Source: Oscillospiraceae bacterium
GTDB lineage: Bacteria > Bacillota > Clostridia > Oscillospirales > Oscillospiraceae
Direction: 5' to 3'
Assembly (NCBI GenBank): GCA_015067725.1
Contig: SVLX01000015.1
Span: 1-51,892 of the forward strand
Length of the DNA stretch: 51,892 nucleotides
Part shown: positions 43,347-51,773 of the stretch, one piece after another
Layout of the letters: every line of letters starts with the position of its first letter
Numbering within the stretch: position 1 is the stretch's first letter
The notes under the pieces: generated by a model
Told to the model about the DNA's origin: nothing
The model's database searches: none
What the model saw: the letters and a program-made list of their open reading frames with translations, nothing else
Translations under genes and position numbers: made by a program

Positions 43347-45089
43347 TTAAGCCTCAACGGTCATGCGCTTTCTGGCAATCAGCAGAACTGCTGCGCCGAT
43401 AAACAGGACGGAGCCGAGGATATAGAAGATGGTGGTACCAATGCCACCGGTGACGGGCAGGGTAGAGCCGGAGGAGTTGCGAACACCCACGGTGTTGCTG
43501 TCCTGAGCAATATCGTCGACCTTGTAGGAGACGGTGACGCTGACTTCGTCGCCGTTCTCATTGTATTTGGGGATAATCTCAATCTTGACGGGGGTCTCCA
43601 TCAGGTTGTAGCCTGCGGGAGCCTTGGTTTCCTTCAGGTAGTAGATGCCGCTGTCCAGACCCTTGATGTTGATGGAGCCGTTGGCATCGGTGTCCAGAAC
43701 ACTGGCCTGAGTCTCATCGGTGGTCCAGCCGTAGACCACGCCAAGGTCGTTGGCATCCACGGCAGTGCCGTTGATGACCGTACCGGCGGCAATCATTTCC
43801 TCGGTGATGACCTGAGCATAGTACTTGACGATCTGGTCATTCTCGGTACGCTCGTAGTACAGGACGAATTCAGCGCCTTCCAGCTTCTTTTCCTTATTGT
43901 CGGCATCGTACTTATCCACATTGATCTGGAAAGTGAAGGCGTGGGCGGGGTCTTCGGGGGTCTTGCCGGTGGGAGGGGGGTAGGTGCCTTCACCGTCATC
44001 ATTGGGGTTGTTGCTGAATTCCACATAGACCTTGTTGGTCATGGGGTCAGCAATCAGCGCATCTCTGGTGACACGGGCAGAATACTTGACCACAATCTTC
44101 TGGGTGGGCAGGACACTGGGGTAGAGCTCATGCAGGTCAACAAACTCCAGAGACAGATTCTTGCCGTCGTTGGCGGCGTTCAGTCCTGCGGGCCAGGTGG
44201 GGTTCTCGTCGGCGGCATTATAGAAGCTGTGAACCACATTGCCGTCGTGACCTTCCAGATAGACCTGCTCGAACTGGATGAATTCAATACCGGTGGGCAT
44301 GGTATCGAAGAACTTATAGTAGTAAGTCTCATAGTCCTTCAGGTTGGAGGGCAGTTTGCCGACCCACTTATAGTAAACGGTGTCGTTGATATCGAAGTCT
44401 TCATGCTCAGTGTAAGTACCGTCCAGCGTGTCATTGACGGTCTTCTCTACGGAAGGAACACTGCTCTTGGGGGCGACGGTCTCGTCCTTGATGACACGGA
44501 GGATGAACTTGGTATAGGAGTCATACTCACCGGACAGGGAGTTGTCCTGATCCTTGACCAGATAGTAGCCGGGGGTCAGACCGCTGATGGTATAGTAGCT
44601 CTTGTCTACTTCCTTGCCGTCTTCTCCGGTGGTGATGTTCTTGGTGTAAGTGCAGTTGCCGGTGTTCCTGCCGGACTCGACATGCTTGGCGAAAATGGCA
44701 GCCAGAGCATCCAGAGATTCAGAGTCGGTGGTGACATTGTCCGCCATGGCCTCAGCCAGAGTGGCGGCATCGGTAACGCCCAGCAGCTTCTTTAAGGGAG
44801 CGCCGGCTTCGGCGGCGGTAGCGGCAGCCTGAATGTCAGCCAACAGGGCGGCGGAGTGGTCATAGCCCTCGCCAACAATGGCAACGCCCCATTCGATGTT
44901 GGTCAGAACCTGCTTGTCCGTACCGGCAACGGTTTCCAGTGTACCGGAGAAAATCTGGTAGGCTTCATAGTTGTGACCTTCCACGGGGTTATTGATGGTT
45001 AGGGTATGGGTGGTGTCTTCAGCAAAGACAGTGGCGCTCATGCTCAGAACCAGCACGAGGCAGAGAATGAGGGACAGTGCTTTTTTCAT
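43347..45089 (-). CDS. major pilin, SpaA/Cna-B type, LPxTG
   Basis: 580 residues. A signal peptide (MKKALSLILCLVLVLSMSATVFA) is followed by an N-terminal pilin domain with NPVEGHNYEAYQIFSG. Beta domains contain E-box-like segments (GYYLVKDQDN and YYLKETKAPAGYNLM) that predict internal isopeptide bonds. The sorting signal LPVTGGIG is followed by a hydrophobic helix and RKRM. A Pro-rich YPPPTGKTPEDP lies between domains, but no clear YPK pilin motif was found, so the linking lysine is unassigned. AAGGAAG precedes the ATG. It forms the pilus shaft with the class C sortase. Confidence 0.92.
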   Translation of the reverse strand: MKKALSLILCLVLVLSMSATVFAEDTTHTLTINNPVEGHNYEAYQIFSGTLETVAGTDKQVLTNIEWGVAIVGEGYDHSAALLADIQAAATAAEAGAPLKKLLGVTDAATLAEAMADNVTTDSESLDALAAIFAKHVESGRNTGNCTYTKNITTGEDGKEVDKSYYTISGLTPGYYLVKDQDNSLSGEYDSYTKFILRVIKDETVAPKSSVPSVEKTVNDTLDGTYTEHEDFDINDTVYYKWVGKLPSNLKDYETYYYKFFDTMPTGIEFIQFEQVYLEGHDGNVVHSFYNAADENPTWPAGLNAANDGKNLSLEFVDLHELYPSVLPTQKIVVKYSARVTRDALIADPMTNKVYVEFSNNPNDDGEGTYPPPTGKTPEDPAHAFTFQINVDKYDADNKEKKLEGAEFVLYYERTENDQIVKYYAQVITEEMIAAGTVINGTAVDANDLGVVYGWTTDETQASVLDTDANGSINIKGLDSGIYYLKETKAPAGYNLMETPVKIEIIPKYNENGDEVSVTVSYKVDDIAQDSNTVGVRNSSGSTLPVTGGIGTTIFYILGSVLFIGAAVLLIARKRMTVEA

Positions 45090-45164
45090 TGTAGATTCTT
45101 CCTTTCGTTATTTATGTATTGTGGATACATCCCGGCGCAGGAGATTTGCCGAGGCAGGTGGAGC

Positions 45165-48100
45165 TTACGACCTTGCCCCCCTTTCACGCCTGCGCCATTG
45201 GCTGTATCCGTACATCAGCATGGCCAGAACGATGAGAACCAGACCGCTGAATGTATATGTGGTTGTGCCCGTGCCACCGGTTGCCGGGAGGGTCAGGGCG
45301 GTGTGGTTGGTGACTGTGCATTGACCGGTTGTGGGGTCAATGTCATAGGTGACCAAATAGGTTTTGTTTCCCATTTGCAACAGTTCTTCCGACTGAGCAA
45401 TGGTCTCGTAATACAGCAGGGTAGTGCCGTCGTTTTCCAGAATGGCACTTTGACGGGTTTCGCTGGTCGTACCAATGCCGCCCACCTCCCGGATGAAGTA
45501 TCCCTGTTGCTGGATAGGAGCATCCTTCGTCGGCAGAGTCACCTTGAAAGAGCCCTGCCAGCCATTTTGTGCATCCAGCCGAAGGATTCTGGCATTGCCG
45601 GAGGTATCCAAAACCAGTTGCTCTGTTGTACCGACCTTTTGACAGAGTACAACAAATACCGTCATGCCGTTGGAGGCCTCGGGATTGCCCCAGACCTTCT
45701 TTACCGGCAATTCTCCATAGTGGACGGTTTTCCCGTTGGTGACCTTCGCCGCACCGAATACGCCATTGGGTGTGCCGGTGTAGCTGGTGTAACGGGCGAA
45801 TTCCGTCTTGCCGATGACATTGTGGTCTCCGGGGTCATTACCCATGCGGAAGGTAATGCCGGTTTCGTGAGCCGCCGCAAAGCAGTTGGTATCCGATTCG
45901 ATGGCAATATCCCGGATGGTATAGACATCACTGGGATTTTCCGTCAAAAGATAAGTGCCTCTGGCCAGACTGTCTGCCTGGGCTGAGCCGGTGGTCTGAC
46001 CTGCCGGGACAGTGACCTCAAGGGTGATGTCGCCGCTGTGGTCGTCGCCGTCTTCACTGCGGTGAAGGGTAAAGCGGAAGATTTGGTCTTCATCAGAAAT
46101 CAGCTCCGGGGTGATTTCCTTGGTGACGCGGATACTGCCGCAGATGACATGGACAAGGTGAACATGATCTTTGTCCACAATGCCATAACCTTCTTCCAGA
46201 CGCCCGCTGGTAACCTCATCGCTGACCTCTGTGCCCGGATTACCTGTGCCGTTGTGGACATTGTAGTCGGGGCGGGAGGAATTGGGATTCAACAGGGAAG
46301 CCTCACCCAGCTCATAGGCGGTATAGGTCACATGGAGGGTATAGTCTTCCACCCGCTGTCCGGGTTTGGTGGCTTCGTGGGTGCTGTAGTCGGCGGATTC
46401 TCCGGTTTTGGTCAGCCGGAAGGTGAAGTAACCCACCGGACCATGACTGCTGGCATCGTCATAGGTATAGTCAATGGTGACGGTGTTGCTTTCTGAGGCG
46501 GCAAGATGCGCCCACTGTGCCGGAGTCAAGTCCTGACCCATAGCATAGCACAGCAGGAAAGAGTCACTTTCCAGACCATCTGTGGTATAGGTGTCAGGGT
46601 CCAGTTTGTTTTGGATTGGGCCATAGTCCACGGTACTGCGATTGGGCAGGTCGGCGTGGATTTTGGTGAATTTGGTGTTGTTGTAGAAGTATTGCAGACT
46701 GTCTAAGGGACTGTTGCCGGGCTCATTGATGGTGTCGCCCAGATAGACGGTGACTTCGCTCGTCATCTGGTTCATGTCCAGCAGACGGACATTGACGGTG
46801 GGCACAGGCAGATGCAACGCTGAGCCGCCCACATCAATGGAGGCATATTTATTGGTCTCAATGGCATTGCCGCCAATAAAGTCCTCTTTGGCCTTCACAT
46901 AGAAGCGACCGGTCCAGCCGCTGGTCTCTGACAAGGTTCTGTTTTTCCAGTGAATGGCCAAGTCTCCGTTTTCTTCCCGGAGCAGTTGACCGTGACCTTC
47001 TCGACCCTGCATCGTGCCGACAAATTTGCCCTCCAGTGTAATCCAGTCGCCGGGTTCCAGAATCACCCAGTCCCGGGTATCGTCAGAATAGAGGGTATGC
47101 CGCCCGGTGTATGATCCCTTGTTGACCCAGGCAATGGGGTAGAAAGAGTCGCTGATGACGTCCACCACATCGCCACTGATTTCCGAAGTCTCCTTGGGGG
47201 CGAGACTGGAGAAAAGCAGGTCATAGAGGGTTTTGGTCAGGTCTGAGGCATCCTGAAGCATATTGGCATACTGAGGCAGTGTGGCGATGTCCTCCAGCAC
47301 CTGTTTGCCGCCTTCCACATCATCCATGCCCAAACCAACGGTCATCAGGGTGGATTCCTGCCGGACTTTTGCGCCAAAACTGCGGATTTGGTCATAAATC
47401 ACATCCAGAGCTGGAGCACTGCTGTCACTGCGCACTGGCGCGCCGTCAGTGATGAGGATGGTAAAGGTGTAGTCTTTGCCTTTGGTGTATTTGTCGTCGC
47501 TTGAGCCATCTTTGTAAGTGATGTTGCCGATCAGGTGATTATAAGCGTGCTCCAGCGCCAAATCCTGCCGGGTGCCGCCTTTGGTGTTGATGGCATTTAC
47601 CGTATTGACCAGCACGTCAGCATTGGCCGGAGTCAGCTCCATGGGGCCCATACACTCCGCCTCATCTACCAGTTTGGTGAAGCGAATCAGGGTGGCGGTG
47701 TTCTCGGTGTTGGCATCAGAGAGCTGATAAATTGCCCGGGAAATAGACTCCTCCAGATAGTGCAGGCGGTTATATGGGTTGACAGCGGTATATACCTGGA
47801 ACGTTTTGTTGCTGCCGGAGCCGATATAATTGCCCAGTGTGCCGCCAATGGTCATGCCCAGGTCGCCACCATTGGCTCTGACCTTCTCGCCTGCGTCGTT
47901 GGAGGTAGGCTGATTGTCAAAAGCCACATTGGACAGCGGGAAGATGGCCAATTCTCCGGCTTGCCGGTAACCATCGGCATTGTCATACCATGCTTTGGCA
48001 TAGTAGGAGGCGTCCTGATACATCCACCGCTCACCGTTGTGCCAAATGGCCAGTACGGTGGAAGTGCCGGCGGGGTCGGCAATGATATAATAGAGGGTGT

Positions 48101-49871
48101 TTTTGTCCAGCTTGTCCATTTGTCTCAGGTTTTGGTTGCCGGTGAGTCGTCCCTCGGTGGGGCCTTGATAGAGGGTGATGGTCTGTCCGGTTTCCTGAAG
48201 CCCGGAGGGGAACAGCATGGAGTTGGACTGGTCCACCACAAACAGCACGTCAATGGGCTTCATTTCATACAGCCGGATACTGGACTCGGCTTGCAGGACA
48301 ATTTCATAGGTGCGGTTGTTGTAGTCTTCCACCTCGGCGTGTTTACCGGCATCCAGTGCGTCGAGACTGTGGTTGAGGAAACTGCCAATGGTGCGGTTTC
48401 CTTTGAAGACATTATGCCCCACGGTTTCGTTGTAGGTAACGCCAAAACTGCGGGTATGCAGACTGTCGCGCATATAGCCCTCAGGGGTGGATACTTCGGT
48501 GATGGTGTATTCGCCGGTGGGAATATCCTGCGGGAGCTGGATTTCCACGGCATCTGTGCTGTATATGACTGCGGAATACGCCTGCCCGGAGTCGGTTGTG
48601 CCGGTGATGTGGAATTCACAACCCGCCAGAGGATGAATGCCACTGTCATAGGCGGCAAAGTTATAGAAATAGAGGGTATCTACAGCACTCTTGCCGGTTT
48701 TGACGGCGGTGGGGTAGCCGGGGCGGGTTTCCACCGGTTCAGTAGGCGGTTCGGTAGGCGGTTCAGTAGGCGGTTCAGTAGGGGGGTCTGTTGGTGGTTC
48801 GGTGGGCGGTTCTGTTGGTGGGTCGGTGGGTGGCTCAGTGGGGTCTGGAATGTCGGGGTTTTCAATCACCACGGAGTTACCGGCTTTTGGCCAGTCGCCA
48901 CCGGCCACACGGCAGTCGATGCTGGCGGTGGTGCCCGTAATCCGCAGGACGATCTGATGGCAAATGCCGCAGGTATATCGACGGGTGGAATGGGAAGTAT
49001 GTCCCTGATCACAGGTGCAGGTAACGGAGACTACTTCGCAGCCGACCAGGGAAGAAATATCCGGGGCATAGTAGGTGACACCGGAATGGTTATAGTCATC
49101 CAAAGTGATGGTGACGACAGAACCCACTTGACAGGTATAGGTATTACCCTCAGGGAATTCCACGGCAGTCCAAATTCTTCTGCCGGTAAAGTCCAGTGTC
49201 AGGGTGGCAGGGTCGCCGGTGGCCGTGGGGTGGAGGGTGATGCTGTTTTGATCTTCTTCGGGGTAACAGTCGGCGGTATGGGTGTGGGCAGTCAATTTGC
49301 AGATCAGAACAGGTTCCGCTTCTGCAGGAAGGCAAGACAGGCTGTGCTGATGGGGCAGAACCTCCGGAATCCCGCAAATCAGGTTTCCGTCTTCGTCAAA
49401 GCAATCCTGCGCATGGACATGGGGGACCAATTCCGCAAGTCCGCAGACCAGTGCATTGTCCCAGTAGCAGTCTTCGGTATGAAGGTGGGGGGGAATCTCC
49501 GGGAGCTGACAAACCAAACGCCCATTGGGGCTATAGCACAAAGCATCATGGGTATGAATGAGCAAGTCGGCATACCCGCATTGGAGGACACCGGTTTCGG
49601 TATAACAGCTTCCCTGATGACGGTGGACACCCAGAGATTCCTCGGTGCATTCGATGGGTAAATCCTCAGCCGCCACATAGCACATTTCCCGGTGGGTGTG
49701 TTCTTCCAATCCGCAGAGGAAGTCCTGCTCCAGCGTAATGACCGGAAGAATCAGGGCATAGGTGGTGCAGAAGACCACCAGACAGGCCAGCAGCCGAACC
49801 AGAGTGCGCCAGATGCTCCTTCGTTTGCTTTGACGGCGATAATGTTGAACCATGGTGGTGGCTCTCTCCAT
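45165..49871 (-). CDS. pilus tip adhesin with VWA, Cna-B and His/Cys repeats, LPxTG
   Basis: 1568 residues. A basic N terminus and a signal helix (RLLACLVVFCTTYALILPVI) are followed by about seven repeats of the type HxHxxxC...L.CGL (about 30-205). A Pro/Thr linker lies at about 345-385, and then a SpaA-like domain (390-480). A VWA domain begins near 545 with the MIDAS motif DQSNSM. Several Cna-B/FctA-like domains follow, and the sorting signal is LPATGGTG with a basic tail. VWA tips in other Gram-positive pili bind host matrix proteins. The ATG at 49871 has AAAGGAGG upstream; an earlier ATG at 49892 would include the ribosome site. Confidence 0.9.
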   Translation of the reverse strand: MERATTMVQHYRRQSKRRSIWRTLVRLLACLVVFCTTYALILPVITLEQDFLCGLEEHTHREMCYVAAEDLPIECTEESLGVHRHQGSCYTETGVLQCGYADLLIHTHDALCYSPNGRLVCQLPEIPPHLHTEDCYWDNALVCGLAELVPHVHAQDCFDEDGNLICGIPEVLPHQHSLSCLPAEAEPVLICKLTAHTHTADCYPEEDQNSITLHPTATGDPATLTLDFTGRRIWTAVEFPEGNTYTCQVGSVVTITLDDYNHSGVTYYAPDISSLVGCEVVSVTCTCDQGHTSHSTRRYTCGICHQIVLRITGTTASIDCRVAGGDWPKAGNSVVIENPDIPDPTEPPTDPPTEPPTEPPTDPPTEPPTEPPTEPPTEPVETRPGYPTAVKTGKSAVDTLYFYNFAAYDSGIHPLAGCEFHITGTTDSGQAYSAVIYSTDAVEIQLPQDIPTGEYTITEVSTPEGYMRDSLHTRSFGVTYNETVGHNVFKGNRTIGSFLNHSLDALDAGKHAEVEDYNNRTYEIVLQAESSIRLYEMKPIDVLFVVDQSNSMLFPSGLQETGQTITLYQGPTEGRLTGNQNLRQMDKLDKNTLYYIIADPAGTSTVLAIWHNGERWMYQDASYYAKAWYDNADGYRQAGELAIFPLSNVAFDNQPTSNDAGEKVRANGGDLGMTIGGTLGNYIGSGSNKTFQVYTAVNPYNRLHYLEESISRAIYQLSDANTENTATLIRFTKLVDEAECMGPMELTPANADVLVNTVNAINTKGGTRQDLALEHAYNHLIGNITYKDGSSDDKYTKGKDYTFTILITDGAPVRSDSSAPALDVIYDQIRSFGAKVRQESTLMTVGLGMDDVEGGKQVLEDIATLPQYANMLQDASDLTKTLYDLLFSSLAPKETSEISGDVVDVISDSFYPIAWVNKGSYTGRHTLYSDDTRDWVILEPGDWITLEGKFVGTMQGREGHGQLLREENGDLAIHWKNRTLSETSGWTGRFYVKAKEDFIGGNAIETNKYASIDVGGSALHLPVPTVNVRLLDMNQMTSEVTVYLGDTINEPGNSPLDSLQYFYNNTKFTKIHADLPNRSTVDYGPIQNKLDPDTYTTDGLESDSFLLCYAMGQDLTPAQWAHLAASESNTVTIDYTYDDASSHGPVGYFTFRLTKTGESADYSTHEATKPGQRVEDYTLHVTYTAYELGEASLLNPNSSRPDYNVHNGTGNPGTEVSDEVTSGRLEEGYGIVDKDHVHLVHVICGSIRVTKEITPELISDEDQIFRFTLHRSEDGDDHSGDITLEVTVPAGQTTGSAQADSLARGTYLLTENPSDVYTIRDIAIESDTNCFAAAHETGITFRMGNDPGDHNVIGKTEFARYTSYTGTPNGVFGAAKVTNGKTVHYGELPVKKVWGNPEASNGMTVFVVLCQKVGTTEQLVLDTSGNARILRLDAQNGWQGSFKVTLPTKDAPIQQQGYFIREVGGIGTTSETRQSAILENDGTTLLYYETIAQSEELLQMGNKTYLVTYDIDPTTGQCTVTNHTALTLPATGGTGTTTYTFSGLVLIVLAMLMYGYSQWRRRERGARS
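48730..48840. repeat. short tandem repeat encoding the Pro/Thr linker
   Basis: A run of about nine imperfect 12-bp units of the type GGTTCGGTAGGC/GGTTCAGTAGGC encodes PTEPPTEPP/PTDPP on the - strand. Units vary, and slippage in multiples of 12 bp would keep the frame. Confidence 0.75.
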
Positions 49872-49910
49872 TCGGCTACCTCCTTTCTGCAAATCCGGGT
49901 AGAACCGGAC

Positions 49911-50498
49911 TTATCCCACAGGACCAAACTGCCCCAGTGGCCAGACCCGGAAAACAATCTTGCCCACAATCTGCTCTATGGCGACACAGCCCACCGCCGT
50001 ATGTCTGGAATCGGCAGAGGATGCCCGGTGGTCGCCCATGACGAAGTATTTCCCATCGGGGACCTGATAGGGCAGGTCAATGTCGGCATCGCCCAGGGAC
50101 TTATCGGTCAGATATGGCTCAATCAATTCCTGTTGATTGACATAGACTGTACCGTCTTCAGCGATGTCCACCCAATCTCCCGGGCCGGCGATGACCCGCT
50201 TGACCAGAACCTTGTTGTTATAGTAGAAGGCAATGATGTCCCCCTGCTTAAAGTCGTCGGTTTTTACGGAGAAGATGATTTCCCCATGGTTCAGGGTAGG
50301 GGACATGGAGTTGCCATAGGTCTGCATCACCGGAAGCCACAAGGTTGCCACCAGAACAGCAACAGCCGCCACGGTGATGAGGGCATAGATGGTGCTTCTC
50401 AGCACATTCTGATACCGCTTGCGATATTTACTCCGTCGGATTTCGGCCTCCAGGAGTTCGATGGAGGGGCGGTCAAGGGATGTTTTAGCGGTTTTCAT
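49911..50498 (-). CDS. pilus-associated signal peptidase I
   Basis: 195 residues. One membrane helix (STIYALITVAAVAVLVATLWL) is followed by the catalytic Ser64 in GNSMSPTL, Lys100 in KRVIAGPGD and GDHRASSADSR. This is the standard layout of Gram-positive type I signal peptidases; those inside pilus loci often serve pilin processing. The ATG at 50498 follows AGGAGACG; a longer reading overlaps the previous gene. It lies between the coiled-coil gene and the tip adhesin. Confidence 0.92.
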   Translation of the reverse strand: MKTAKTSLDRPSIELLEAEIRRSKYRKRYQNVLRSTIYALITVAAVAVLVATLWLPVMQTYGNSMSPTLNHGEIIFSVKTDDFKQGDIIAFYYNNKVLVKRVIAGPGDWVDIAEDGTVYVNQQELIEPYLTDKSLGDADIDLPYQVPDGKYFVMGDHRASSADSRHTAVGCVAIEQIVGKIVFRVWPLGQFGPVG

Positions 50499-50827
50499 TG
50501 GTCGTCTCCTTCGGTGAGCCGGGCATCTTCCAGCCATGCAATCATGTCTTCACATCTGCGCCGGGTAGTGGCTTCCAACTCGTCACAGCGCAGCCGTACG
50601 TTCAGCGCATACTGCTCGCAAGCCGCCTGCGCCGCTTCAAAGAGCCGGTTTAAGCGCAGAGAGGCCTCAGCCAGAGAACCGGTCTGATGGATGGCAATCT
50701 GTCGCTCCAACAGCTTCTGCTCCGCTTCATATAGCTGTTCCCGCAACAGGAGATTCTCCTTGCTCAGTTCCAACAGCATCTCCATCAGGTCACTGCGCCG
50801 CAGTCGTTTCAGTTCCTTCGCCGTCAT
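50495..50827 (-). CDS. coiled-coil protein, first gene of the pilus operon
   Basis: 110 residues with no signal peptide. A long helix with heptad-like spacing (KELKRLRRSDLMEMLLELSK...LLREQLYEAEQKLLERQ) is followed by an Ala-rich helix. It carries two cysteines in ACEQYALNVRLRC and another in RRRCEDMIAWL. It overlaps the signal peptidase gene by four bases, so it is translated with it. No function is recognised; a cytoplasmic scaffold or regulator of pilus assembly is possible by position. Confidence 0.75.
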   Translation of the reverse strand: MTAKELKRLRRSDLMEMLLELSKENLLLREQLYEAEQKLLERQIAIHQTGSLAEASLRLNRLFEAAQAACEQYALNVRLRCDELEATTRRRCEDMIAWLEDARLTEGDDQ

Positions 50828-50898
50828 AGATATTTCCCCTTATCCGCCGTTTTTTGGCTCTGCTATAGTTACGGATACAGATAAATTTCATTATTAAA

Positions 50899-50927
50899 AT
50901 CATACCAATTGTGACGTTTAATGTCAA
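50899..50927 (-). promoter_or_regulatory. promoter of the pilus operon
   Basis: On the - strand TTGACA (50927-50922), a 17-bp spacer and TATGAT (50904-50899), about 70 bases before the first gene. A short TGAC...GTCA inverted repeat spans the -35 and spacer and could bind a regulator. Confidence 0.82.
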
Positions 50928-50978
50928 CTGGGTTAGTACAAATGATAGATTGCATATCACACTGATAGCAAATTCAGC

Positions 50979-50988
50979 GGGGGGGGGG
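50979..50988 (+). repeat. G10 homopolymer between divergent promoters
   Basis: Ten consecutive G in an otherwise AT-rich 270-base intergenic region. It lies about 50 bases behind the pilus promoter and 15 bases before the tetR promoter -35. Length changes by slippage could alter promoter spacing. It may also be a sequencing-length artefact. Confidence 0.6.
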
Positions 50989-51003
50989 TAAGATTTTTAA
51001 GTC

Positions 51004-51032
51004 TTGACAAAAGAATGAAAGAATGATAGACT
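51004..51032 (+). promoter_or_regulatory. promoter of the TetR gene
   Basis: TTGACA (51004-51009), a 17-bp spacer and TAGACT (51027-51032). The spacer holds two direct copies of AAGAATGA (51010-51025 region), a possible autoregulatory site. Confidence 0.75.
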
Positions 51033-51099
51033 ATAAATCAGCCCGCTTACTATCTATCAAAATCGGGTAATTTTTTCTGTCCGTTGGAGGGAAAATTCG

Positions 51100-51747
51100 A
51101 TGAAGTATAATGATATAATTCGGTATATTAAGAATGAAAGAATCGCCGCCTCGGTGAAGACGGCGGCGGAGATGTATTTGCGCGATGGCATTGGCGAGGC
51201 AAAGATGACCGACATTGCAGACCAGGCGCAGATTGGTGTAGCTTCTTTGTATCGCTACTTCGGCACCAAGCAACTATTCACCATAAAAGTAGGCGCATAC
51301 ATCTGGAGCATGACCCTGAAGGAGCTGGAGCCCATTTATACGGGTATGGTCTACGAAGCCAAAACGGGATTGGAGCAGGTGAAGACACTGCTGAATATCT
51401 TCCCGTTGTTTCTGGAGAAATACAGACCGTTCCTTCGGTTTTTAACGGAGTTTGATATGTTCGTCATCAAAGAGCACTTGAGTCAGGAGCATTTGGCAGA
51501 ATACGAGCAATGCTCCCTCAATATCATGCCGGTGATGGTCAGTGCCCTGAAGAAAGGGGCAGAGGATGGCACGGTGCGGGCGGATGTGGATGGCAATGTG
51601 TTCTACCACACCGTGACTGATGCGCTTTTGAGTATGTGTCAGCGGTTTGCGTGGGGAAATGTGCCCAATATGGAGAATCAAGCGATGAACCGGAAGGCAC
51701 TGCAAATGGCGATTGAGATATTCCTGGGGTACATTGAGAAGAAGTGA
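51100..51747 (+). CDS. TetR family transcriptional regulator
   Basis: 215 residues. The N-terminal helix-turn-helix is typical (AEMYLRDGIGEAKMTDIADQ then IGVASLYRYFGTKQLF), followed by an all-helical ligand-binding domain. GGAGGG precedes the ATG. It is divergent from the pilus operon with the two promoters about 75 bases apart, so it may regulate that operon as well as itself. The effector is unknown. Confidence 0.92.
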   Translation: MKYNDIIRYIKNERIAASVKTAAEMYLRDGIGEAKMTDIADQAQIGVASLYRYFGTKQLFTIKVGAYIWSMTLKELEPIYTGMVYEAKTGLEQVKTLLNIFPLFLEKYRPFLRFLTEFDMFVIKEHLSQEHLAEYEQCSLNIMPVMVSALKKGAEDGTVRADVDGNVFYHTVTDALLSMCQRFAWGNVPNMENQAMNRKALQMAIEIFLGYIEKK

Positions 51748-51773
51748 AGATGGAGAACCGGTGCTGTTTGATA

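Noticed and set aside
43278..44795. 505-codon + strand frame opposite the major pilin
   Set aside because: The pilin has a signal peptide, E-boxes and LPxTG; the opposite frame has no start signal or domain.
48730..48840. CRISPR-like repeats
   Set aside because: Units are contiguous 12-bp coding repeats with no spacers. No CRISPR array or cas gene was seen in the window.
47535..49661. 708-codon + strand frame opposite the pilus tip adhesin
   Set aside because: Antisense to VWA and His/Cys repeat regions; its apparent Gly/Phe repeats are the complement of the Pro/Thr linker.
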